Source: Albugo candida
Taxonomy: Eukaryota > Oomycota > Peronosporomycetes > Albuginales
Assembly (NCBI GenBank): GCA_040437565.1
Contig: JBDOQK010000064.1
Span: forward strand, 62,001-126,000
Reading direction: 5' to 3'
Length of the DNA stretch: 64,000 nt
Shown here: positions 30,236 to 41,048 of the stretch, piece by piece
Layout of the letters: each line of letters starts with the position of its first letter
Position numbering within the stretch: position 1 is the stretch's first letter
Translations under genes and position numbers: made by a program
Notes under the pieces: model-generated
Seen by the model: only the letters and a program-made list of their open reading frames with translations
The model's database searches: none
What the model was told of the DNA's origin: nothing

Positions 30236-30581
30236 TCGATCCAACTGATATATATGGAAAGTACTTTTTTNNNNNNNNNNNNNNNNNNNNNNNNNNNNNN
30301 NNNNNNNNNNNNNNNNNNNNNNNNNNNNNNNNNNNNNNNNNNNNNNNNNNNNNNNNNNNNNNNNNNNNNNGATCTGGTCGCAATAAAGCAGCGCCACCAG
30401 TCAATTAAACATCTACGCGACAGCAATCTTGATATGGAATCGCCGTACATCGTTACGACCTTCGGCAAGATTGTTGTTGCATGGATGTATAATTGACTGG
30501 CGACGCTGCTTTATTGCAACCTGATCCTGCATGTGTTGCCCTAATATCGATCCAACTGATATATATGGAAAGTACTTTTTT
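30060..30581. repeat. 100-N gap with about 211-bp flanks (assembly overlap)
   Basis: Ns at 30271-30370; the hairpin-containing sequence before the gap is repeated after it (30371-30581), so the second hairpin copy is probably artefactual. Confidence 0.88.
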
Positions 30582-32630
30582 ATGTCTCTCCTTCAGAAGT
30601 GGGACACAGCCGACTTTCTAGAAATAGATGCGCATCAGCAACGGGATCAGATAAAGATATAGAATACGTAATATTTAGTGTGTACACACCACGGTCAGGC
30701 AAGTCTCAATTTCGATTCATGTAGACCACAATGAACGAGCTGACGTGTGCCTTGACACTGGCGGCTTGCTCACGATGCGATTATGTGCACAGACAATAAA
30801 ATCTTTACATGCGCTCATATTGCTTTTCTAGCATACATGATCAATGATGACCAAGTCGAGTATTACTAGATCACTGCTATAAATCTCCAAAATGAAGTTC
30901 TTTGCCAAGGAGTCAGTACTGAAGCAAAGGCTATCGGTAACCCGCCAGATACATTGCTGATCAGTATGTACACGCTTCATTAGATAACTCAATTGAAAAA
31001 CACATCTATGCACGGCTGCATGATCAATGATTGATATCGAGCACTATGCACCTCCTACTCATTTGAAGTACAGATATCTTATTCACTCCTGGAAAGGTCT
31101 TTTCAAGTACAACCGCCGGCTACTTCGGGTTGTTCGGGTCCTATGACTGCAAATGTAAAAATGCAGTAAATAAGATTCTCTCTGGACCTGTTTCATGGAA
31201 AGATATATGCACTCCCTATTTAACGATACGCGTGACCTTAGCTTGAGATGGACACAGAACCATGGAATGACGAATAATGACACAGTCAGCGACCTTAGCT
31301 CCTTCAGCGGCAATGTTTGACATTCCTATTACTGGCTGTAAGAAGGCCGCAACACTTCAATAGGAGCAGAGCTACCAACCTACCTAAACAGATCAACTCT
31401 GCGGTACACATTCCTTTTCTAAAACGAATTTTCGTTACCATATTCAACAATAGTGTGCAAGTGCTCCGAGTTGTACGCAAAAGTTTTTAAATCCGAGACC
31501 AGCATGTGGACATCGCGACAGCCACAGCTTTGTAAACGACCATGGTTGTGTTGGTTCTTTTCGTAACATATCCGACGTTTACTGCATTTATCCTTTCCCT
31601 TGGCGAGGTCAACATCACGTCCGGTGTAATCAATTGATACTGTTATGACAAAAGTAAGTAAACGGATAGAATCGGGTGCGTTCTTTAAGTTTAGTCGCAA
31701 ATGCAAGGGTTGACTGCGATCAGGAGCAACCCCAGTTTCTTCGCAGACGTCACTATGACACGTGGAGCTACAAAAAGAATTGGTGTCTCACTTCAAATTA
31801 GTAGCAGCTGTAGATGCGCGATAATGAGTTTGACTCGCAAATATTTCGTTTTGCACCGACGGATATGATACACGCTATAAATGCATTGACAGAATTTGTA
31901 CATTAGCATTCATGTTTATAATTGCAAATTCTCATATAGTATGAAAGCACATTGAACGCTACAAGCTTTTTGTTTCAGCATCAATCAATCATGTTGTAGT
32001 AATTCTTTACAGAGGTCGCTCGATTATAAACGATGGGGAGAAATTATTAAACATGTAATTACTAGACTGCACAAGATGTGTCGTTCAGACCATTAAAGAC
32101 AGCGATAAGTGGTATAATTACGATTTCCAATTATAGACCGCGTGTTACATGGGTAAAGGCATACCAGTGTGTGTATATCTCATTTTGACAGACGACCCAT
32201 AAGTCGAGAAACGTGAAAATACGTTTATGCAAGTACTTGCGAGAACGATTTAGCAGTATATGGTAATCTTCACACTTTCCACGAATCCTCTGTACGGACA
32301 GAAGAACCATTCATTTGCACCCAGATAAAGATGACATGGTAATAAACAAGGCTTGACGACTTGTCTGATTTTATCCCCGGAGAATTTGATTATTTAGAAG
32401 ACGTTGATCAGTAAGAAGAGGAAGCACAAGCGCCCATATCAACAAATTAAGAATCAAAAATTGACTATCGCATTTATCGCTTCTGAGACAATCTTTTCTG
32501 TTCGTAGACTGCCACGAAAAAAATGATCCTCACTCCAACTCAACACCTTTCGGTAAAGCTTCATCGACATGCCGATTGCTGATAAACCGACTGACCCGGG
32601 AGTGCGTATAACGCTACCTTCCACATGATG

Positions 32631-33671
32631 TCATAGTGTTGATACTCGCTTTACGACCTTGGCTTCCTTTTCTACTAATTTTCGGATCGATTTGAACAAA
32701 TCAATTGGACTCGAAAGGCCCAATTGACGTACCACAAATGCTGGGACGTGACCGCCTAGATCCATGTGCGCAATGATTGCTACTTCACATATATTTGGGT
32801 CATCTGAATCGGGTGTGATGACGTAACCCGAAATATACGACAGCGCCCGCGTGTACCCTTCCTGCTTGGAGCCAGTATGCTCAACCGAACGCGTTGCAAC
32901 TAGGCAACGGCCACTTTTTTCACATCGCACGGATGTGACGACGCAAAAATCGCGAGGAGTAGTGAACATGACACCTTTACACGAAACCAAACGAACTTCA
33001 GTGTGTTCGTCTAGTTGTTCTAATAAGCGGATTTCTTTGGTCATATCATCAAAACGTGGAACCATGTCACGATCTGCAAGTAATCTAAGTGCTTCTTCGG
33101 GATTGCACGGTAATTTACCCGTAGCTTTCATAGTGTGCCACGAATTGTCACGAACACTACCGTGAACGACTTGGACTCCATTACTATTGGGACCTTCTAT
33201 CCAGCCATCTGGGACAACGTCCGTCCCAGCGTATCGTACTAAAAGTCGCTGAAATAAATCGTCTTTTATTTCGTCCAAATTGTCACGCACAATTTCAATA
33301 GGAAGGGGTACTTTCAAATCGTGAGTTTCCTCTATCGAAACCTGTCCGGATGAGATGGAGATGGTTTTATCTGTTTTTGTTTCGCTCTTTCCATCTTTTG
33401 CTTTTGTGCTCGTTGATTGAATGAAATATTCAAAATCAGTATTTGTTGCCTTATCCTCCTTCTTAACGCGTTGTGACTTTCTGATCGTTACTTTTTCTCC
33501 AGCAGTCGCTTTATCTAAATTCGCATTACTCACTCCAATTTCATCTTCATCATTCTCTACTTTTGTGACCGATACGTTACTTTCACGCTTGACGATTTCT
33601 GATGTCAAGCCAATCGGCGCGATAATTTGCTCAATGGCACTTGCGAGGTTGAGACTACCTGAGAAAACCAT
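32631..33671 (-). CDS. START-domain lipid-binding protein
   Basis: 346 residues, single exon, ATG 33671. The N-terminal 120 residues are charged and probably disordered (KSQRVKKEDKATNTD). From about residue 135 follows a START/SRPBCC helix-grip fold: VQVVHGSVRDNSWHTMKATG, CNPEEALRLLADRDMVPRFD, MFTTPRDFCVVTSVR and the closing helix ADMDLGG-type segment seen here as MDLGGHVPAFVVRQLG. START domains bind sterols, phospholipids or ceramides in a hydrophobic cavity. No membrane or targeting segment is visible. The ligand cannot be inferred. Confidence 0.85.
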   Translation of the reverse strand: MVFSGSLNLASAIEQIIAPIGLTSEIVKRESNVSVTKVENDEDEIGVSNANLDKATAGEKVTIRKSQRVKKEDKATNTDFEYFIQSTSTKAKDGKSETKTDKTISISSGQVSIEETHDLKVPLPIEIVRDNLDEIKDDLFQRLLVRYAGTDVVPDGWIEGPNSNGVQVVHGSVRDNSWHTMKATGKLPCNPEEALRLLADRDMVPRFDDMTKEIRLLEQLDEHTEVRLVSCKGVMFTTPRDFCVVTSVRCEKSGRCLVATRSVEHTGSKQEGYTRALSYISGYVITPDSDDPNICEVAIIAHMDLGGHVPAFVVRQLGLSSPIDLFKSIRKLVEKEAKVVKRVSTL

Positions 33672-34011
33672 TAACAGTGTCTAATTGAATCGTGTTGTTG
33701 AAACTAAAGTGAATTGAGAAGTGGGACCACAAGTGAATAAGTGCGTGCGGAAGTTAGTAATGCCCAATTCCACTTGTTTTAAGAGATTTCTGAAAAAAAA
33801 AGTATACACAACGAGTTTTCTAGAACTTTACATTAGTCGAGCAGATCAGTGTCTTTCGTATTACACACTCCCCATCTTTACCCTGTTGACCTTATTCCCC
33901 CTCCTCGTGTTCTACTATGTCCTATATTCATGTCCATACATAAATGCCCTATTTATGAATTGCATCATTACAGGCATTCTGCCACCCTTTCATGATGGCG
34001 CATTCCGCCAA
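33672..34011. other. Intergenic region
   Basis: 340 bp between the START gene start and the DUF1769-PH-DUF547 stop. Pyrimidine-rich on the plus strand near 33865-33915; no gene seen. Confidence 0.6.
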
Positions 34012-37000
34012 TCAAGCCCCCGCTTGCCGCTTGTCTTCCTCATCATTGGTGCATCTAAGCGTCACAATAAATTCCTTGTCAGTTGCTTCTATGCGCAATG
34101 TATCGTGAAATCCAAAATGATATTTCGCGAATTTCCATCGCGCAATGCGTCCACGTTCATCATCAAGTAGGCTTTGAAACAGCGTCTTTTGTTCGCCTTC
34201 GAAATACGGCAGAAAGCATTGAAAAATCATTGTGCGGGGATTCCCATCCATCGCGAAATCGTAACGATACCAGTCGCAAACCCGAGGCAGATACACTGTT
34301 TTCCGATCATAATCGTACGAGATCATGACCGTCAACGCAGCGCGAGTAATTGCAGCCAACTGAGTATCCAATTCATCGATCGAAAACAACAAAATTCGGT
34401 TCAAAGACGAGCGGGTCATACAATTCAACGCGAAATTAAGCCGAAAATCTGGGTTTTTCAATGCGATTTCCGCGATGTCCACAACAAGCGTCTGATCCTC
34501 CAAAGAACCATACAGCTTTTTAGGGAGCACCAACTTCACTACAGGAAGACGAAGAGACGACATAGGCGCACGAATGACGCAATGCTCGATTTCAGCCAAA
34601 GAGAAGTAAATCCCATCAACGCAATACGAAATACCGTTAAAAAATCGACTCCATTGTTTAAGTTTCTTTGGAATAATCGAACGAAATAAACACGCGTTTA
34701 GTATCAAAAGATGAAAAAGATTGAGAAAATACGTCTTCTTGAAGTTTTCGCGCGGAAGCGGAGCCATAGAGCCAATATGTTGTCGAAGTGGAGTCGTTTT
34801 GAGAATTTCCAATGCGTCAAGAAACTCGAGCAGCTTGAGTATCGAGCACTCTTCATTTCGGACGGAATACAAAGCTGTCAATTGATCCAATAAACCAGCA
34901 AGAAAGTCCAATGCATCAACGACCGGAAGCTTCGAATGAGGTACAAAGTGGCTTCGATCATTGAGCACTGCGCGTCGTACTCCACACGATTTAGGAGCTA
35001 ATGGCTGAACAAATACTTCCAAATCGACGTTTTGGCACACTTGATCGATCGATTTGGTCAAACGTTTCTCCATGCACAAAAGTCCCGCGTTTCCATTATG
35101 CTCCATTTCCGATAGGATCCGCTTCATCCATGTGGATCGAGATTGTTCGCTTGGAAATCCAATGTGGTGACGCATTTGCAGACTCACAATACTCAGCCAA
35201 TATATTTCCGCCTGAGGCAACTCGCTTGAGCCAAGTTTTTCTTCGGCTTCCAATTGATAGACGTTGGTCAGGGGAATGCTCCAACTTGATGCATCGACGC
35301 CAGATTTTCGGAAAAACTCGAGAGTTCCATTATTCTGATTGATTTCCATCCATTCCATGCGCCAAAATGTTCTTTTCACAGCTCTGAGGACGAGTACCTT
35401 TGCAGGCTGTGGAATTTCGAAAGTGAGTTTGTCGGACGTATTACTTTGAAAAAAGGAGAATGTATTCTGTCCAAATTGTCTCATCAAACTCCAAAGAGCT
35501 TTCTTTGCTTTTTTCTGATCCGAGTCATTCGCTTTGCAATGTAAAATCTCTCTCAATTTCTGCTGAAGAAATACTCGTTCTTCTCCGATTCGTTTGTACT
35601 TGCGTCGATACGAACGAATAGACACAGAGTTCAGTCCCTTGAACGGTTTGAATGATGTCTCTGGGCCTTTCCCGGGTATCCGACTCCGCATTTCCATCGA
35701 CTGAAGCGGTTCGAATGCCTCCAGCGCCGTGCAAAACACATAACGAGAACAAGAAGAAGCGCCTAATTTTCCTTCAAACAGTAAAACATATCCGACCCAG
35801 CGTTCCATTATCAGACTCTCCCCCGGGATCGCAGTGATATATTCGAGCCACACTGGAACGGAGATTTCCTGAGGAATGAAAGCTTCCGTGTCCTCAGATG
35901 TTTCTGATTGAGTGAGCTCCATGGAACCCCTCGAATCATCTGAGGATCCCCTCGGATCTCCTGATGGTCGTTGAGGCTTTGAACTATGGCAAAGCTCAAA
36001 GCTGAAATGATATTCCTTGTTGCCAGCTGTATGGCGAGTTGTTTTGATTGCTTTTTCACGAGAAAGACTAGTGTCTATATCGTTGAGGCTATAAGCCACG
36101 AGTCTCAATGGCATATCGGACCAAAAAGATTCTAATGCGGTCTCCCGAACTCCTGGGACATTGACTAGCTTCCAGCGAGCAAAATTGAGAAAATAGCTGT
36201 GGAAATGGAAAGAGTACGTGTAGTTTGTCTGGAACGCATAAAAGATATCGTTCGATTTGCGTCGCGTGAGGGAGTCTTGTTTGGACTCACCGAAATCGAG
36301 GGATCCTAATGAGGGCGGAGTCTCATCATTTGAGGTGCATACAAATTGATCGACTGAAGTATATAGAGGGAAGCAGATGTGAGGAAGTTCCTCATCTTCT
36401 GGTTGAGTGACTTTCGGATGTACTTTGTAGAACGCACCAAAGCCATAATGTAATCCACTCAAGAGGGAATTGAGGATTCGGAGTAAGAGTTTAGTGAGTC
36501 CTTGAGTAAAAAACCCGAGATTCATTGAGTGAGGAACTTCTCCTCCGATAAATAGAGGACCTGAGGGTGATTTTTTGAATCGTATTTGCATTTGAATCCA
36601 AAAAAGGCGACGTTTTCCTTCGAATAAACGCTGGATCAATGGAGGCATGACTTCCTTTTCTTGTACAAGAAGAAACAAAAGCTTGCCGTATACAAATTCA
36701 TTTTCAAAAGCGTATGGTTCGGAGGGATTGATTGGGACCTCAGCCGAGTCTACTGAGGAATTTTCACTCGCTTGAATGAGTGCAGGATCCGTGAGGTTGC
36801 GGATTCTTAAAGTTCGTGAGGCAGATTCCCGTGATTGACCATTGCCGTCACTGTGTACCGAGAGAGAGCGTTTCTTCTCGGTACCATCTGAACTGATTCG
36901 AAGTGCGGCTGTCTCCATCAAAATCGCTTGCTTCTTTGCAGTCATTTGCGCATTGCGATAGTACACAGCTGCACCGAGGACACAAAGAGCGATGCTGAGT

Positions 37001-37050
37001 ACAGTTGAAAATGAGGGAAACGAGTAAAACACACTCGTTCCATGTAACAT
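34012..37050 (-). CDS. DUF1769-PH-DUF547 multidomain membrane protein
   Basis: About 1,012 residues, single exon. Order: an N-terminal transmembrane helix (about 13-31, FSTVLSIALCVLGAAVYY); a large region with the DUF1769-type block YFLNFARWKLVNVPGVRETA then FWSDMPLRLVAYSLND; a PH-like domain (AKVLVLRAVKRTFWRMEWME to STWMKRIL); and a C-terminal DUF547 (FLNLFHLLILNACLF, YFSLAEIEHCVIRAP, LNFALNCMTRSSLNRI, VYLPRVCDWYRYDF). The combination suggests a lipid- or membrane-contact protein, but no function is established for either DUF. ATG 37050 is the first in frame; the frame further 5' crosses a gap without an ATG. It is divergent to the lipid kinase. Confidence 0.78.
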   Translation of the reverse strand: MLHGTSVFYSFPSFSTVLSIALCVLGAAVYYRNAQMTAKKQAILMETAALRISSDGTEKKRSLSVHSDGNGQSRESASRTLRIRNLTDPALIQASENSSVDSAEVPINPSEPYAFENEFVYGKLLFLLVQEKEVMPPLIQRLFEGKRRLFWIQMQIRFKKSPSGPLFIGGEVPHSMNLGFFTQGLTKLLLRILNSLLSGLHYGFGAFYKVHPKVTQPEDEELPHICFPLYTSVDQFVCTSNDETPPSLGSLDFGESKQDSLTRRKSNDIFYAFQTNYTYSFHFHSYFLNFARWKLVNVPGVRETALESFWSDMPLRLVAYSLNDIDTSLSREKAIKTTRHTAGNKEYHFSFELCHSSKPQRPSGDPRGSSDDSRGSMELTQSETSEDTEAFIPQEISVPVWLEYITAIPGESLIMERWVGYVLLFEGKLGASSCSRYVFCTALEAFEPLQSMEMRSRIPGKGPETSFKPFKGLNSVSIRSYRRKYKRIGEERVFLQQKLREILHCKANDSDQKKAKKALWSLMRQFGQNTFSFFQSNTSDKLTFEIPQPAKVLVLRAVKRTFWRMEWMEINQNNGTLEFFRKSGVDASSWSIPLTNVYQLEAEEKLGSSELPQAEIYWLSIVSLQMRHHIGFPSEQSRSTWMKRILSEMEHNGNAGLLCMEKRLTKSIDQVCQNVDLEVFVQPLAPKSCGVRRAVLNDRSHFVPHSKLPVVDALDFLAGLLDQLTALYSVRNEECSILKLLEFLDALEILKTTPLRQHIGSMAPLPRENFKKTYFLNLFHLLILNACLFRSIIPKKLKQWSRFFNGISYCVDGIYFSLAEIEHCVIRAPMSSLRLPVVKLVLPKKLYGSLEDQTLVVDIAEIALKNPDFRLNFALNCMTRSSLNRILLFSIDELDTQLAAITRAALTVMISYDYDRKTVYLPRVCDWYRYDFAMDGNPRTMIFQCFLPYFEGEQKTLFQSLLDDERGRIARWKFAKYHFGFHDTLRIEATDKEFIVTLRCTNDEEDKRQAGA

Positions 37051-37399
37051 AATAGGGCGACTCTTATAAAACGTATACCAAGTCAACGTAATCAGATTGT
37101 GCACAACAATTATACGTGCGAGACGTATAGAATCAAACNNNNNNNNNNNNNNNNNNNNNNNNNNNNNNNNNNNNNNNNNNNNNNNNNNNNNNNNNNNNNN
37201 NNNNNNNNNNNNNNNNNNNNNNNNNNNNNNNNNNNNNNACCAAGTCAGCGTAATCAGATTGTGCACAACAATTATACGGGCGAGACGTATAGAATCAAAC
37301 AAACCATCTGGCGCAAACTTCGGCTAAATAGTATACTTGTGCTATTTATAGCATGGAACGACTCCTCCAAATGCGCGGTCTGCCTCAACGGATACGGAT
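37051..37399. promoter_or_regulatory. Divergent intergenic region with a gap
   Basis: Presumed promoters of the DUF1769 gene and the lipid kinase. Ns at 37139-37238 are flanked by 62-bp copies (37077-37138 and 37239-37300) that differ at two positions, again fitting an uncollapsed overlap. Confidence 0.5.
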
Positions 37400-39356
37400 A
37401 TGGCCTCAAAGATCGCTCCGTTCAAGGGGCAGGAAGGAGCTTTGGAATCAGAATACGGCAACGAAACACGACCAACTTTTCTAAGTACGACAAGAGAGAA
37501 TGCGATTGCTTCCAAAAGGTATATTCAGAGTCATCCTGGTCGATGGCCATGCAAGCTCAAAGTCAGTCGATCTTTGACCTTTGTCGATGAGCCACGAAGA
37601 GCTTCTTTATCGGAGCGTGTTGCAAGAAATCAATACAGCAAGCGACGAATCAAGCGTTCTAGTGTGACATGCGCTAGTCAAGTAAGCAATTCGTGTGAAT
37701 CATTGCGAGAGCTAGCCAAAGCCGCACTTACAGCACGAGAAACTACTGTCGCAGAGGACGGAAAGTTGGGAAATACTGAAGAAGGCAATGTTCGCGAAAG
37801 CATTCGACGAATTCAGGTACAATCTTCAAGTTCGTACATAGTCGTTCTCAAGCGAGCTATTGTAGGCGTATGCACTGCGGGATGCTCCTATCGATTTAAG
37901 TATCCGAGAAACTATGTGTTTTAACAACAAGCGCGTTGACGTCACTCTGGATCGTGACTTTATTATTTGGTTTAGAAGGCAAGTCCAAACTGTATCCTTT
38001 CGATCTTATTATGCTCAATATTTTATTAGATCGAAAGAAGCAGGACGCATACAAACCGACGATATCATTGGAGCCGAAGTAATGAAACCGCATCAATTGC
38101 GCATTCACTACTTTATCAAAGGAAAAGGAACGGGAGATCGCACCTTACGTCGTCGATATAAAATCACCCAATTTTCATGCATGGTTGAAGTGGCGGCACG
38201 GTGGGTGTCTCTCATTCAGGAACTGGTTCGATGGCAAGCTCGAGCACCTCCTTTCCGTGAAAAAAGACGAATTCATATCATAATCAATCCGCATTCAGGG
38301 AAACGAAAAGCGCGACAGATTTGGCACAAAAGAGCGAAAGTGTATTTTGAATTGGGAAATTTTGCGTGCACCGTTTTAGAAACCGTACGCAGCGGTCACG
38401 CCATTGAAATGGGACAACAATTTAAAATTGAAAACGGGTACGAAGCGATTGTTTTTGTTGGTGGAGACGGTACAATATGTGAGTTTATGAATGGTTTGGT
38501 TCATCGTCCCGAGAAAGAATGGCGTGAAATAGTAGCCTCTACACCCATTTCATTGCTTTGTGCGGGGACGCAAAATGCATTTGGTGTTGGTGTCGGTATA
38601 CCAACACTCGAAGCAGCGATCTTCTGTATTATCAAGCGAAAAATCCGTCCATTGGATGTCATCGCGGTGGTAGCAGAACATAAACCACATATTGTTCATT
38701 TTAGTTATTGTGGAGTCGGTTGGGGCATTGCCGGGGACATTGCCGCAGAATCGGAACGTTATCGGTCACTTGGTACGTCACGGTACGCTTTTTTGAAACT
38801 GAAGCGATCTATCTGGAAACGAAAAAAACACATGGGACGAATCCGGTACGTCCCGGTCGATCCACCTCCCAAACTACAAGTGTACCATGATATAAAAAAT
38901 GAAGGGGCAGTGGATCAATTTGAAGTGGAAGAAGCGAACACTTATGACGCAACCTGTCGAAAATCTTGGCTCGGCATTTCCTCTGCAATACAAAGACCCT
39001 GTAGTCCCCAACGCTACCATGAAACATTATGGAGAGAAGAAAGTGGAAACTTTTTAGTCCTTGGTGTTATCAATACGGCGCCTGACGGGAAATTTGCTCA
39101 TCCTTCAGATGGATATCTGGATTTGTTGATTTCAAGGAAAGGAAATATTCTACGAATGCTCCAGCTTGGAATATTATATCTTTTCCATAAAGAGTTACAG
39201 AGCCCATTATTGACATATCTCAAAGTCAAAGCTGTTGTCATACACAGTGATCAAGAATCAGATTGTTTGAATAATGATGGTGAAGTGTTATCAGGACCAG
39301 GTCCATGGCGACTAGAAGTAGTGCCGAGCTTATTCAATGCTTTATCGGAAAAATAA
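37400..39356 (+). CDS. Sphingosine/diacylglycerol-type lipid kinase
   Basis: 635 residues, exons 37400-37816 and 37866-39356, intron 49 nt (CAG/GTACAA...TTGTAG). The join gives ESIRRIQ-AYALRDAPIDLS with an open frame. The N-terminal 140 residues are basic and disordered. A PH-like stretch (RIHYFIKGKG...FSCMVEVAARWVSLI) precedes the DAGK catalytic domain: IIINPHSGKRKA, GGDGT at 338-342 (nucleotide binding) and LLCAGTQNAFG. The C-terminal half has DGYLDLLI and NNDGEVLSGPGPWRLEVVP, as in sphingosine and ceramide kinases. The substrate is therefore a sphingoid base, ceramide or diacylglycerol; a sphingosine kinase-like enzyme is favoured by the N-terminal PH-like region and the C-terminal motif. 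Confidence 0.85.
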
Positions 39357-39403
39357 AAATAAAATGCTATAGGATCGATTTGTAAGTCTAACGTATGATG
39401 CAG

Positions 39404-39784
39404 TCATTCTTCTTCGTCTTGATCGCCTGTGAAGCAAGTCGAAACCTGAACAATCGCACGTCCAATAGCTCCAATCCACTCATCTTTCTGCTCTTCATTT
39501 TGCGCGTACATGTAATACGTGGTATCCGGTGTGGCTACCTCAAAACAATACCGCTTATTTGTCTTGTCTTCAGCTGATTTCACAGTCAGACAATCTGCTA
39601 GATCGATAAAGCCGTGTGGAGCATCGTTTTTAGATTTACTGAAATATAATTTGTTGCCTTTGAGAATAAAATATCGCTTTCGCCATTCTTTCATCCACAT
39701 ACTTCGTTTTGTCAATTCACCTTCAAATGCTGGATTTTGAATGCGGTCGATGGACAAGTTTTCTTCATCATTTTTAATTGACAT
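39404..39784 (-). CDS. Small PH-domain protein
   Basis: 126 residues made almost entirely of one pleckstrin-homology domain: FEGELTKRSMWMKEWRKRYF, ILKGNKLYFSKSK, then the closing helix EEQKDEWIGAIGRAIVQ with its conserved Trp. The size and single-domain layout resemble plant PH1, a phosphoinositide-binding adaptor. It converges on the lipid kinase with 47 bp between stops. ATG 39784 is in frame with no plausible upstream alternative. Confidence 0.9.
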   Translation of the reverse strand: MSIKNDEENLSIDRIQNPAFEGELTKRSMWMKEWRKRYFILKGNKLYFSKSKNDAPHGFIDLADCLTVKSAEDKTNKRYCFEVATPDTTYYMYAQNEEQKDEWIGAIGRAIVQVSTCFTGDQDEEE

Positions 39785-41048
39785 AATCGTTCAAATTCTT
39801 CAATTTGTGAAACAGATGGTAGTCGCGACTTGAAATGGAAAGTCTCGTCTTGAGATTGTAGAATCTGATTTCGTGATTGGCTACAATAGCANNNNNNNNN
39901 NNNNNNNNNNNNNNNNNNNNNNNNNNNNNNNNNNNNNNNNNNNNNNNNNNNNNNNNNNNNNNNNNNNNNNNNNNNNNNNNNNNNNNNNNNNCTCGTCTTG
40001 AGATTGTAGAATCTGATTTCGTGATTGGCTACAATAGCAATGCCGACAAGTGCGTCTGGTTGGAGCGCAGCGTCGGCGAGTCAGCGCGTGTCATAGAATG
40101 GATGTGCTCGATAACGATGCGTTTTGACAATCAACACCTCCTCATTTAACAGAACAGACATTTGTTTCTCACACATGCTTAATCATCCTTTATGGCTAGA
40201 AGCATGCCCTATACGATGTGGTCCACCCCAACGTGATCCCAAACAAGAAAGCCATTTCTATCAGTTTGCAACGGAGCGTACCGTACATACTCAGAAGTGG
40301 AAAAGCTCGAGCCCATTCNNNNNNNNNNNNNNNNNNNNNNNNNNNNNNNNNNNNNNNNNNNNNNNNNNNNNNNNNNNNNNNNNNNNNNNNNNNNNNNNNN
40401 NNNNNNNNNNNNNNNNNNTATCAGGCTGCAACGGAGCGTACCGTACAGACTAAAGCTCGAGCCCATTCGATTGGCTGTTATTTGATTTTCCCGCGACGGA
40501 AACTTGCGTGCTGTTATGATTCATACTCGCTGGAAAGAATGCAACGTGGGACCGAAAGTTGTAAGGTGTAGGGTCGTAAACATATAAGAATTCAAGTGAA
40601 ATTATCACCATGGCAACTCAGAAAGTCTTTTAAGAATTGTATCGCGCAAATCGTATTGCAGCGTGTCCTCATCATCCCACATTTAATTCTGGGTCAAGTT
40701 TCGCAAGCCTAATCCTGGTGATAACTGATTCGATTCTATACTTTCGACGCTCTTTTCAGCCAATAAACTTCCTTATCCAGTTCGAATTTTGCATCTTCAA
40801 TCATAAAAGCAACTTTTCCACTCGTAAAACGCTATTGAGTCCAACTGATGCACAACTTCGAAGCAATGTCAATTGCCTTACACTTGATCAAAGTATTGAA
40901 TTCTGTAGAGAATATCCATATTTGGGCACACCGTATATTTGCCAAAAGATTCTCTCTGATCCGACTTTTGTTTACAATCTAATTCATTCATTTTCCAATT
41001 TTCCTTTACAAGAACCAGCAGCTCCAATCGCCAATTCCACTGATCAAT
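39785..41048. other. Intergenic region with two gaps
   Basis: Contains Ns at 39892-39991 (48-bp identical flanks, 39844-39891 and 39992-40039) and 40319-40418 (flanks of about 50-60 bp that differ by a 10-base indel and a few substitutions). An open frame at 40637-41119 has no domain and overlaps the elicitin-like start in another frame; it was not called. Confidence 0.6.

Larger units (their letters stand above)
29800..32630. other. Gene-poor 2.8-kb region with a long hairpin and a gap
   Basis: No protein-coding gene could be supported. It contains the imperfect inverted repeat at 30046-30235, its assembly duplicate, and scattered short ORFs (for example a Cys-rich frame on the minus strand at 31419-31706) without recognisable homology. 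It is AT-richer than the coding blocks by eye. Confidence 0.5.

Noticed and set aside
31419-31706. Cys-rich minus-strand ORF
   Set aside because: No recognisable cysteine pattern, no signal peptide and a non-ATG start region; not supportable as a gene.
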